From positions 1-9,282 of the forward strand of contig QHZM01000328.1 in assembly GCA_003224665.1 (NCBI GenBank): 9,282 nt of DNA. The letters are read 5' to 3'. This document shows positions 1 to 5,984 of the stretch, piece after piece (positions within the stretch are counted from its first letter, which is position 1; the number at the start of each line of letters is the position of its first letter). The DNA is from Acidobacteriota bacterium. GTDB taxonomy: Bacteria > Acidobacteriota > Terriglobia > UBA7540. Below the pieces are notes generated by a model. That model saw only the letters and a list, made by a program, of their open reading frames with translations, searched no databases and was not told the DNA's origin. The position numbers and the translations under genes are program-made.

Positions 1-312
1 CTCGGGAACAAACGCGGGGATGTGGTCGGCGTCCGCAGTTTCGGCATCGGCGTCGTCCAGAAAGCGATTCCGATCGGGGATGGCTCCGCTGTCCTCCTTT
101 CGGTGGCCAAATACTACGGGCCCGACGGCAAGACCCTCCAGGACAACGGAGTGACTCCGAACGTTGTCCAGTTGCCTGGCGGCGGCATCGCCAGTCTGGA
201 AGACGAAAGCGAGTCCGAAGGGCCCGAGCACTTCGGCGAGAAAGACGACCAGCAGCTTCGCAAGGCCATCGAAGTGCTGAAGCAAAAATCCGCGCCTGCA
301 AAAGCCGCCTGA
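1..312 (+). CDS. S41-family C-terminal processing protease (CtpA/Prc-like), C-terminal fragment
   Basis: This is the last 103 residues of a protein that begins before the window; the frame is open from base 1. The segment RGDVVG, then SFGIGVVQ, then DGSAVLLSVAKYYGPDGKTLQ, then a GVTPNVV stretch matches the end of the S41 peptidase core (the GExTFGKGxVQ, DGSAxxLTxAxYxTPxGxxI pattern). The family cleaves exported proteins near their C-termini in the periplasm. Classical members use a Ser-Lys dyad whose Lys is the K of FGKG; here that position is Ile (codon 46-48), so this copy may be inactive or use another arrangement. The catalytic Ser would lie just outside the window. After the core comes an acidic tail (about residues 65-85) and a short Lys/Ala-rich end. 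The stop is 3 bp before the next start, which suggests an operon and translational coupling. Family assignment is firm; activity is unknown. Confidence 0.88.
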   Translation, partial: LGNKRGDVVGVRSFGIGVVQKAIPIGDGSAVLLSVAKYYGPDGKTLQDNGVTPNVVQLPGGGIASLEDESESEGPEHFGEKDDQQLRKAIEVLKQKSAPAKAA

Positions 313-315
313 GCC

Positions 316-1518
316 GTGCCAAGCTGTCCCCGGCAAGCGGAGACCAAGTCTCGTCCGGCGCGGCCAGCCTTTTTCCTCCCAACCCCACCGGCTCCGTCCG
401 AAAAGCGGTACTCGCCTCCTTCAGCCCGGCCTCTCCTCGCCTTCCTAGTGCTCCTTGGTTTGATCTCCGGCAGCGCGTGCAGCCGGATCGCCCCGCGACG
501 GCTCTCCGAGGCGGAGCGGCGTGAGAGGATAAACCGGCTCCGAGAAGCAGCCGAAACGGCGGGCGGGAGCCAGGTCTGGATCAAGGCGCCGCGTCGAGCT
601 TCCCCGGCGAGCCCTCCCAGCTTCGAGGTGCTGGCCACTCCGGACGCCTATGAGGCGGTCACTGCGGCGATCGAGCGCGAATCCAAGGAGCAAGACCTCG
701 AAATCCGGGTCAGGGAGAAACAGGGAGAAGGCAAGTATCGTGTTCGCGAGCTGAGGCTCGCGCGCGACGGCGGGTTGGTCGCTCGGTGGCGGCTGCGCGA
801 AGTCCGTCAACTCCGGAGGGCCGCGATCGTCATAGACGATCTGGGCCAAGACCTTGAAGTCGCCCGGAAGCTGGTCCGCTTGCGCCTGCCCTTGACGTTT
901 TCCGTACTGCCTCACCTTCCCCACTCCACGGAGATCGCCGAAGAGGCGCACCGGGCGGGTGGAGAAGTCATGCTGCATTTGCCGATGCAGCCCGAGCCAG
1001 GCGCCGCCGCAGGACCCGGCTCAGGCGAAATCAAAGTCGGAATGCGCCCAAGTGATCTGTCTCGAATCATCGAGGAAGACCTGGCTTCGGTCCCTTTCAG
1101 CGCCGGGGTGAACAATCACATGGGTTCGCGCGCCACAGCCGATCCTGCACTCATGACGTCGGTCATGAGGATATTCGCCGAACACCGTCTCTATTTCGTG
1201 GACAGCCGCACGACCGCCGCCAGCGTCGCCCTCGACTGCGCCCGCCGCCAGGGCATTCCCGCCTTCTACCGGTCGGTGTTCCTGGATGACACGGAGACGG
1301 TTGCCTATGCGCTCGAAAAACTCCGGGAATTTCGCCGCCTGGCCGAAGAGCAGAACGTTGCCCTCGCCATCGGGCACCCCTATCCCACGACGCTTGAAGC
1401 GCTCGCCAAGTTTTCTCCTGAATTCGACCGGGCTGACATTGAGCTGGTTTCCGCTTCCCAGCTTGTCCGCTTGCCCGAAGTGGCGCGGCTGACGCCGCCG
1501 AGACGGGCTGCCCGGTGA
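316..1518 (+). CDS. Divergent polysaccharide deacetylase (YibQ / DUF610 family), exported
   Basis: The 400-residue product carries a divergent polysaccharide deacetylase domain over about residues 168-390. Visible hallmarks are AIVIDDLGQ (the DD at 174-175), SVLPHLPHS, MLHLPMQP (His221), GVNNHMGSRAT (His268), FVDSRTT, and AIGHPYP (His354) near the end. E. coli YibQ, encoded beside the murein hydrolase activator gene envC, is the reference member; its substrate is not established. Residues 38-55 form a hydrophobic stretch ending in SGSAC, so the protein is probably exported; the Cys could be a lipoprotein site but the -3 residue is Gly, which is a poor lipobox. The first 37 residues are Pro/Arg-rich and may not be translated. 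The GTG at 316 is chosen because it is 3 bp after the protease stop, but no clear Shine-Dalgarno is visible; GTG at 448 is an alternative. Adjacency to an S41 protease supports an envelope or peptidoglycan role. Family is confident, start uncertain. Confidence 0.9.
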   Translation: MPSCPRQAETKSRPARPAFFLPTPPAPSEKRYSPPSARPLLAFLVLLGLISGSACSRIAPRRLSEAERRERINRLREAAETAGGSQVWIKAPRRASPASPPSFEVLATPDAYEAVTAAIERESKEQDLEIRVREKQGEGKYRVRELRLARDGGLVARWRLREVRQLRRAAIVIDDLGQDLEVARKLVRLRLPLTFSVLPHLPHSTEIAEEAHRAGGEVMLHLPMQPEPGAAAGPGSGEIKVGMRPSDLSRIIEEDLASVPFSAGVNNHMGSRATADPALMTSVMRIFAEHRLYFVDSRTTAASVALDCARRQGIPAFYRSVFLDDTETVAYALEKLREFRRLAEEQNVALAIGHPYPTTLEALAKFSPEFDRADIELVSASQLVRLPEVARLTPPRRAAR

Positions 1519-1556
1519 CGGTGGCGCCCTTGGGGAAGTCCTCAGGGGAGCCGAGC

Positions 1557-2363
1557 TCAAGCTTTTCTTGCTACGACAAGCTGTGCGGCGCCAAGCAAAG
1601 CCCGCCGCTCGACCGACCGAAACCCGGCGGCGCGGAGGAGTTCCCGCAGTTCGCCGTAAGTGTAGCTCCTGCCGCCGCGGGTATCGACCAGCATGCTCAA
1701 GGACATTAAAGCGGCCGCGAGAGGACCGCTCCGGTCCTCATCGAGCAGCCATTCGCTCAGAATAAGGGCGCCGCGCGGCGGGAGCTCGTTAGACAGGTGG
1801 CGCAACAGGGCCGCGTTTTCTTCCGGCGAGAAGTCGTGGACGACGTGGGAGAGAAGCGCGATGTCCGCCCCGGCCGGCAAGGGGTCGCGGAAAAAGTCCC
1901 CCGCCTGGGAGCTGACCCTTCCCTCGAGCCCTTCCGCCCGGATGTACTGCTCAGCAAGCGGACAGACGGGCTCGCGTTCCACGACCGTCGCGCGCAGGTG
2001 GCGGTGGCGGCGCGCAATTTCGATGGCAAATACCCCGGAACCCCCTCCCAAGTCCGCCAGGTGACGAAACCGCGAAAAATCGAACCGCCGCGCCAGCGCT
2101 CTTGACGGAATAAGCCCGAGGGCGTGAGTGCCGTCCACGAATTTCTTCTGCTCCTCGGCACGTCCTTTGAGGTAATCGAACAACTCGCCCTGGGATGAAT
2201 CAAAAGACGTCGGACGGTTCGTTCGCACTGCGCGGTCGAGTCGCCCCCAGGGCTCGTAGAGCCTGTCGCGGAGCATCGCGATCCCATCGCCAAGATACTC
2301 CGTCTTCCCTTTCACCAGCCATCGCGAGGCAAGCCGCGAATTCGAGTACCGCCCCTGCCGCAA
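1557..2363 (-). CDS. SAM-dependent O-methyltransferase, N-terminally truncated (possible pseudogene)
   Basis: The 268 residues from the TTG at 2363 contain a complete class I methyltransferase fold of the O-methyltransferase type that also includes hydroxyindole and antibiotic O-methyltransferases. Motif I is DLGGGSG at 104-110, an acidic SAM ribose-binding residue follows at about Glu129, AGDFFRDPLP lies at 154-163, and LSHVVHDFS at 171-179 supplies the usual catalytic His (His176). The family is normally about 330-350 residues, with an N-terminal winged-helix dimerisation domain. Here that domain is incomplete: its homology continues upstream in frame for 42 codons and then meets a TAA. TTG at 2363 is the only usual start codon in the open frame and falls inside the winged helix, so translation from it would give half a dimerisation domain. 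The gene converges on the deacetylase gene (38 bp between stops) and has no obvious partner. Substrate cannot be predicted. Confidence 0.75.
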   Translation of the reverse strand: MRQGRYSNSRLASRWLVKGKTEYLGDGIAMLRDRLYEPWGRLDRAVRTNRPTSFDSSQGELFDYLKGRAEEQKKFVDGTHALGLIPSRALARRFDFSRFRHLADLGGGSGVFAIEIARRHRHLRATVVEREPVCPLAEQYIRAEGLEGRVSSQAGDFFRDPLPAGADIALLSHVVHDFSPEENAALLRHLSNELPPRGALILSEWLLDEDRSGPLAAALMSLSMLVDTRGGRSYTYGELRELLRAAGFRSVERRALLGAAQLVVARKA

Positions 2364-2489
2364 TCGCAGAAGGCCCAGGGCAACAAGCGCGGAGAGCAGA
2401 GCCTGTCCGGGCCGGAGGTTGAGATTTAGAGACTCGCAAAATTCTTTGGCCGAAAGTGGCCGCGACTCGAGGAGCGTGAAAAGAGCAAA
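2364..2489 (-). other. In-frame remnant of the methyltransferase N-terminal winged-helix domain
   Basis: Reading the minus strand in the methyltransferase frame, 42 codons upstream of the TTG at 2363 are open and clearly homologous to the family's dimerisation domain. They include LFTLLESRPLSAKEFCESL and then LRPGQALLSALVALGLLR, the pattern LFxxLaxgPlsaeelaexLgl...LLxALvaLGlL. An in-frame TAA at 2492-2490 ends the frame, and there is no ATG, GTG or TTG between it and position 2363. The usual first 25-30 residues, ending around SKxLLSAVELG, cannot be found in any of the three minus-strand frames of 2490-2640. I infer loss or replacement of the gene's 5' end. Confidence 0.6.
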
Positions 2490-2625
2490 TTATGTGGAAG
2501 GGCAATCTATCTCAGGATGGAAAGCAGATCAAACGATTCGCCGCGGTGGCTTTCGACGGGCCGCACAAAAATTTAGTGCTCGATGATTGGACCGACGCCC
2601 GGTGTTACCTGATGCACGCTCGGCG

Positions 2626-3285
2626 TCACTTCGTGCTTCGAGGCAGGTTAAGGGTCACGTCGCGGTCGAGGCGCATTCCGATTAACGACCCGGCCATCAA
2701 CAAGGCCTGTTTGCCGCGGGGGATGAGCACGGCGGCCATTATTCCACCGACCCCTGCGGCGATTCCGGGTCCGACCCCGCCTGCAACTCCTGCTGCCGTC
2801 GGTGCTGCGATAATGGCCGCCCGCTTTTTGAAGGACGGCCCGCGTCCCTTCAAGTCGCCTTCCGGGCCGACAACCGAACGATCTCCACCTTCGCTGGAAA
2901 AGATTTCGGTCAGCGACCCGAGGATGGCCACTTTTTCCCCATTCGGCAATTCGACGGTGTCGAACACTACGGTCAGATAGCCGCCCTTGCCGCGCCGCCC
3001 GGCGGCCTTGACCTCGCCGATGTGGCCGTCAACCCGCACGCCCTTGGCCAATACGTCCTGGTCTTCGACGGCGACCGGGTCGAGTAAAGTCGTGAGGACA
3101 CGGTCACCGGCTTTCGAGGTCTTGGAATTAATCGTGGTGTGCAGTTGCAGCTTGAATTCAGTGCCTTCGGGGACCGTGATCTCGTCTTCGTTCGCCTGGG
3201 GCTCTTCCTGCTGGACGGGGGCCGCCGCCAGCAAGGCCGTGGCCATCGCGCTCGCGACGAGTGCGCCCAAAAACCGCCGAATCAT
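2626..3285 (-). CDS. Exported protein with VirB10-like beta domain and glycine zipper, unknown function
   Basis: This 219-residue protein starts with a clear signal peptide: MIRR, a hydrophobic run to about residue 21, then AAAPVQQ. The ATG at 3285 is preferred over an upstream in-frame start at 3378 because it places the signal peptide at the N-terminus and has a weak purine-rich site (GGACAGAG) just upstream. An acidic linker is followed by a small beta-rich domain at about 38-120 (VPEGTEFKLQLHTTINSKTS...GDRVLTTLLDPV...VLAKGVRVDGHIGEVK...GRRGKGGYLTVVFDTVELPNG). This recalls the VirB10/TrbI-type barrel seen in secreted proteins of unknown role. Residues 156-185 are Gly/Ala-rich (a glycine zipper or membrane-associated hairpin), and the end (IPRGKQ...GSLIGMRLDRDVTL) resembles the closing strand of the same fold. 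It shares this architecture with the gene just upstream on the same strand. I do not recognise a specific function; periplasmic or outer-membrane location is inferred. Confidence 0.72.
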   Translation of the reverse strand: MIRRFLGALVASAMATALLAAAPVQQEEPQANEDEITVPEGTEFKLQLHTTINSKTSKAGDRVLTTLLDPVAVEDQDVLAKGVRVDGHIGEVKAAGRRGKGGYLTVVFDTVELPNGEKVAILGSLTEIFSSEGGDRSVVGPEGDLKGRGPSFKKRAAIIAAPTAAGVAGGVGPGIAAGVGGIMAAVLIPRGKQALLMAGSLIGMRLDRDVTLNLPRSTK

Positions 3286-3491
3286 TAAGGCTCTGTCCAA
3301 CCTCTCCCCGCCAGCATCCGCCGGTTTATCTGGAAGGCGGTACATTTGACCATCAAACGGCCAGATCGTCAAAGTCAAAAATACCGCCTCGCCTTTCTCC
3401 CACCTCTCAATTTCGATGCAATTACGCGCGGAGAGTTGGATGAGGCGCTTTTTGCGCGGTCGTCCACGGAGAGGCTTTTTGCAGGCTGCCC

Positions 3492-4463
3492 CTATTCGCG
3501 GATGAACATCAGGTCGAGAATCCGGTTGTTGCCGTCGATGATTATCGCTCGGCCGGAGATCATCACTCGGGAGTAGCCCCTGGGCAACCGCGGCAATTGC
3601 CGTTCGAGCACGACCGGAAAACGCTCAACGCGTTTCTCGAGCCCCGGGGGAAGAGTTCCGTTCCGCTCGAGGTGCCGTTCGAGGCCCGGAGGCAAATTCC
3701 CTCCGCGTTTGGCCAGGCCGGGCGGAAGGTTGGAGGTGCTGCCCCTGAAATACCGAACGATGATCTCCCGGTCGTGCTCCGAGAAGGCCGGGCGGCGCTC
3801 CTCTTCCCGTTCTTCATACTCCTGGTCTTCGTCATCGTCCTCGCGGCGGCGCACGGCGCGTCGCTCGGGGGGTGCCACGGGTGCCGCGTCAGCCACCGAC
3901 CCTCCAGACGATGAGACGACAAAGGTGAGCCAGGTTTCGGGAGGGAGCACGATCTCCTTCTTCCCTGTAAAGTACGCGACCGCCGTGCCGGCTCCCGCCC
4001 CTGCGGCCGCACCCACCGCCGCACCCTTCTTTCCTCCGGCCGCCGCGCTCAGCAGAGTCCCGGTAGCCGCGCCGCCCCCAATCAATTCCGCAATCCGAAC
4101 TACGTGCGACTGTTCGTCGAGGCGCAGCGGTTCTGTGCGAATCGAAGCGCCGCCCACTTGAGTCAATTCGAGCGTGATCGAAGCCGGTCGCTTCAAGCGG
4201 CCGGAACTCACCGCCTCGACCACGCGTCCTTTCACCCTCGTCCCCCGGGCCAGCACGACTCTCCCGCCGACCGTCACCGAGCGCGCGATAGTGCCTGAAA
4301 ACGTTTGCCCTGATTGCGCCTGGCCGGTCTCGAGTTTTTCGTTCAGCCGCACCTGAATTCTCGTTTGGGGAGCAACGGACGCTCCGAGCCCGGTCTCCAG
4401 AAGCGAAACGACCGAGCCGAGCAGGAGCAGCAGCACGTCATAACGGAAAAAACGCCTTTTCAT
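3492..4463 (-). CDS. Exported protein: VirB10-like beta domain, glycine zipper, LPPGL-repeat tail
   Basis: The product is 323 residues from the ATG at 4463; an in-frame start at 4529 is rejected because a strong Shine-Dalgarno sits just before 4463 and the signal peptide then falls at the N-terminus (KRRFFRYD, then LLLLLGSVVSLL, to about residue 28). Residues 33-125 form a beta domain (APQTRIQVRLNEKLETG...GQTFSGTIARSVTVGGRVVLARGTRVKGRVVEA) like that of the downstream neighbour. Residues 128-162 are a Gly/Ala-rich glycine zipper. LPPETWLTFVV closes the fold at 173-183. A highly charged linker follows (about 200-224, RRREDDDEDQEYEEREEERR). The last 95 residues hold three LPPGL motifs (246-250, 257-261, 271-275), then LERQLPRLPRGYSRVMISGRAIIID, a tail seen in RcnB-like and other uncharacterised secreted proteins. 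No enzymatic motif is visible. It is probably transcribed before the 2626-3285 gene across a 206 bp gap. Function is unknown. Confidence 0.78.
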   Translation of the reverse strand: MKRRFFRYDVLLLLLGSVVSLLETGLGASVAPQTRIQVRLNEKLETGQAQSGQTFSGTIARSVTVGGRVVLARGTRVKGRVVEAVSSGRLKRPASITLELTQVGGASIRTEPLRLDEQSHVVRIAELIGGGAATGTLLSAAAGGKKGAAVGAAAGAGAGTAVAYFTGKKEIVLPPETWLTFVVSSSGGSVADAAPVAPPERRAVRRREDDDEDQEYEEREEERRPAFSEHDREIIVRYFRGSTSNLPPGLAKRGGNLPPGLERHLERNGTLPPGLEKRVERFPVVLERQLPRLPRGYSRVMISGRAIIIDGNNRILDLMFIRE

Positions 4464-4467
4464 TTTT

Positions 4468-4475
4468 CCTCCCTT
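4468..4475 (-). promoter_or_regulatory. Shine-Dalgarno deciding the start at 4463
   Basis: On the minus strand the sequence AAGGGAGG is followed by four A residues and then the ATG at 4463-4461. It is the strongest ribosome binding site in the window and supports the internal Met as the true start, removing 22 spurious N-terminal residues. Confidence 0.75.
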
Positions 4476-4494
4476 CTGCACTCGCTTGGGAGGA

Positions 4495-4512
4495 TCAAGG
4501 GTTAGACCTTGA
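4495..4512. promoter_or_regulatory. Inverted repeat upstream of the LPPGL-protein gene
   Basis: TCAAGG (4495-4500) and CCTTGA (4507-4512) are perfect inverted arms separated by 6 bp, centred about 40 bp upstream of the ATG at 4463. This could be a small operator or a leader hairpin. No protein can be assigned, and a 6-bp palindrome could arise by chance. Confidence 0.25.
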
Positions 4513-5005
4513 CCCGCCACACGGGACAAAGGCCCCTCCCCAACCTCCGAGCGAATTTGCTGCCCCCCCTTGCAGGCGACGTTCGAATGACCGAATGGCG
4601 CTAAAAATCAACACCGCTTGCTTCAGCAATGGGGGATTATATCACCGGCGGCTCGCCCTCCCCACACATCCCGTTACCACAAGTGCCAAAGCTGCATCTT
4701 GGCGAGGCCGCGACAAGCCGGAGCAATGCCGCACGTGGCCTATTATCGTCGCCGTCTCCACCCAGGCAGCAGAGAGCAAAACTGGGACAGGAGTGAATCC
4801 CGGTTGACTCGAGCAAGCTCCAGCGATGTCGGCCTTATGCGACGAGTGGAGGCCAAAGGCGACGTTGCCTTGTTCACCCGCTCTCGCTGGGTTTTCCAAT
4901 TCATAGAAAACAGGTTGATTCCCTCATTGACTTTGGAACGCAAATGGCTTCTGAAAAAGGCGGGCCCGTCTCTGCAGGGCTGCGGGTCCACGCGATCAAG
5001 GTCTT

Positions 5006-5932
5006 GTGAGAAAATACGCATTGTCCGAACACTGGGCGGTGAAATCGGTGGCAGAAGCGCGGGCAATCTCCGTTGAGCGAACGTTCCGGCTCCGGACGGC
5101 GGAAAAGCTGGCGCTGGTTTTCTTCTCCTATGTGATCGTCGCTGCATTGATCGCGCGACTTTCGGCCCGCGAGCGGTTAACGCTTGTCGGCCTGAACCTG
5201 ATCGCGGTCTCCCTTCTCCTCGCGCTAAGCTCGCTCGGCCGCGAAACGCGCGGGCAGTTTTTTGAGAAAGTCCGCGACTGGCTCCCTTGCCTCCTCATCC
5301 TTCTGGCCTACCGCGAGTCGGGGCTTCTCCTCGTCCCTGACCCGACTCATCGCCTCGATCATCTTTTCGTTCGCTGGGACTGGGCCGTGCTCAAACACCG
5401 CTGGGTGGTTGGCGTTCTTTCACTGGCGTCGCCCTGGCTCCAGCAATACCTGGAGATTTGGTACTTTCTTTGCTACCCGCTCGTCCCACTGGGTCTGGGC
5501 AGCCTGTCCATCGCCTTGCAATATGGCGACTTGGGCGGCCGCAGCGCGGGCGAAGTGGTCGACCATTTCTGGACGGCTGTCCTCTCAGCCCTGTTTTTCT
5601 GCTATCTCATTTTCCCTCTATTTCCCCTCACGCCACCCCGAATACTATTCCACGACCTCCCCGGGCCGAAGGTTGATCCCATCTTTCGGATGATGAATTC
5701 CTGGATCCTCGGCCAGTACAGCGTCCAGGCCTGCATTTTTCCAAGCGGGCACGTCGCCGGAGTGACGGCGACGGCGCTTGCGGTCTGGCGCTACCTGCCG
5801 CGCGTCGGCGCAGTGTTAACGGTCGCCGCGCTCAGTGTTGCGGCGGCGACGGTGTACGGGCGTTACCACTACGCGGCGGATACTGTCGCGGGCGCACTCG
5901 TCGGCATCGCAGCAGTTCTGCCGCTCGTCTAG
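5006..5932 (+). CDS. PAP2-superfamily membrane phosphatase/transferase (Aur1-like)
   Basis: The 308-residue polytopic membrane protein has about six hydrophobic segments (near 33-52, 60-78, 90-110, 135-175, 192-213 and 250-308). Two PAP2 signature motifs are present: PSGH at 246-249 and YGRYHYAADTVAG at 284-296, giving the catalytic His249, Arg286, His288 and Asp292. The first PAP2 motif (KxxxxxxRP) is absent in classical form; instead LTPPR lies before PSGH, as in the PAP2_3/Aur1 inositolphosphotransferase branch. Such enzymes hydrolyse or transfer phosphate-linked head groups of lipids at the membrane. A lipid phosphatase or phosphoalcohol transferase acting on an envelope lipid is a reasonable inference; the substrate is unknown. 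The start is uncertain: GTG at 5006 lies in a weak context, and GTG at 5039 or 5048 would remove a short soluble N-terminus. The stop is 52 bp before the uvrA start, so the two may be co-transcribed. Confidence 0.78.
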   Translation: MRKYALSEHWAVKSVAEARAISVERTFRLRTAEKLALVFFSYVIVAALIARLSARERLTLVGLNLIAVSLLLALSSLGRETRGQFFEKVRDWLPCLLILLAYRESGLLLVPDPTHRLDHLFVRWDWAVLKHRWVVGVLSLASPWLQQYLEIWYFLCYPLVPLGLGSLSIALQYGDLGGRSAGEVVDHFWTAVLSALFFCYLIFPLFPLTPPRILFHDLPGPKVDPIFRMMNSWILGQYSVQACIFPSGHVAGVTATALAVWRYLPRVGAVLTVAALSVAAATVYGRYHYAADTVAGALVGIAAVLPLV

Positions 5933-5984
5933 CATGGGGGTTTGGCTTACTCCCGAAATTCTTCGCTGTAGAACCCAGGGGCCC

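Larger units (their letters stand above)
4464..5005. other. Divergent intergenic region, no gene recognised
   Basis: These 542 bp separate the minus-strand secreted-protein gene from the plus-strand PAP2 gene, so the promoters of both should lie here. Open frames across 4595-5147 on both strands overlap one another and give Arg/Ser-rich translations without recognisable motifs, signal peptide or good ribosome binding site, so I do not call them. I could not identify a convincing -35/-10 pair for either gene. Apart from the inverted repeat at 4495-4512 and a related sequence at 4996-5006, nothing stands out. Confidence 0.6.

Noticed and set aside
114..1560. Long minus-strand open frames opposite the protease and deacetylase genes
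   Set aside because: They are antisense shadows of GC-rich genes, with low-complexity translations and no motifs; the plus-strand frames carry clear family homology.
1693..2293. Open frames overlapping the methyltransferase on both strands
   Set aside because: The minus-strand frame ending at 1557 has all methyltransferase motifs; the others are Arg/Ser-rich shadows.
2492..2980. Plus-strand 162-codon open frame
   Set aside because: Its second half is antisense to the secreted-protein gene and Pro/Ala-rich, and its start overlaps the stop of the methyltransferase remnant; no recognisable domain.
3445..3457. GCGC-TTTTT-GCGC hairpin downstream of the LPPGL-protein gene as a terminator
   Set aside because: The stem is only 4 bp, lies about 35 bp past the stop, and no T-run follows on the transcribed strand; too weak to call.
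3964..4080. Gly/Ala-rich stretch as a tandem DNA repeat
   Set aside because: The repetition is at the protein level (glycine zipper) with varied codons; no exact DNA repeat unit.
4595..5147. Overlapping open frames on both strands in the divergent intergenic region
   Set aside because: No ribosome binding sites, motifs or hydrophobic patterns; translations look random. A real small gene cannot be fully excluded.
5835..5984. Upstream extension of uvrA to the first in-frame start codons (5835 or 5934)
   Set aside because: The extension overlaps the 3' end of the PAP2 gene and has no UvrA homology; family members begin at the MIDRITVRGA equivalent at 5985.
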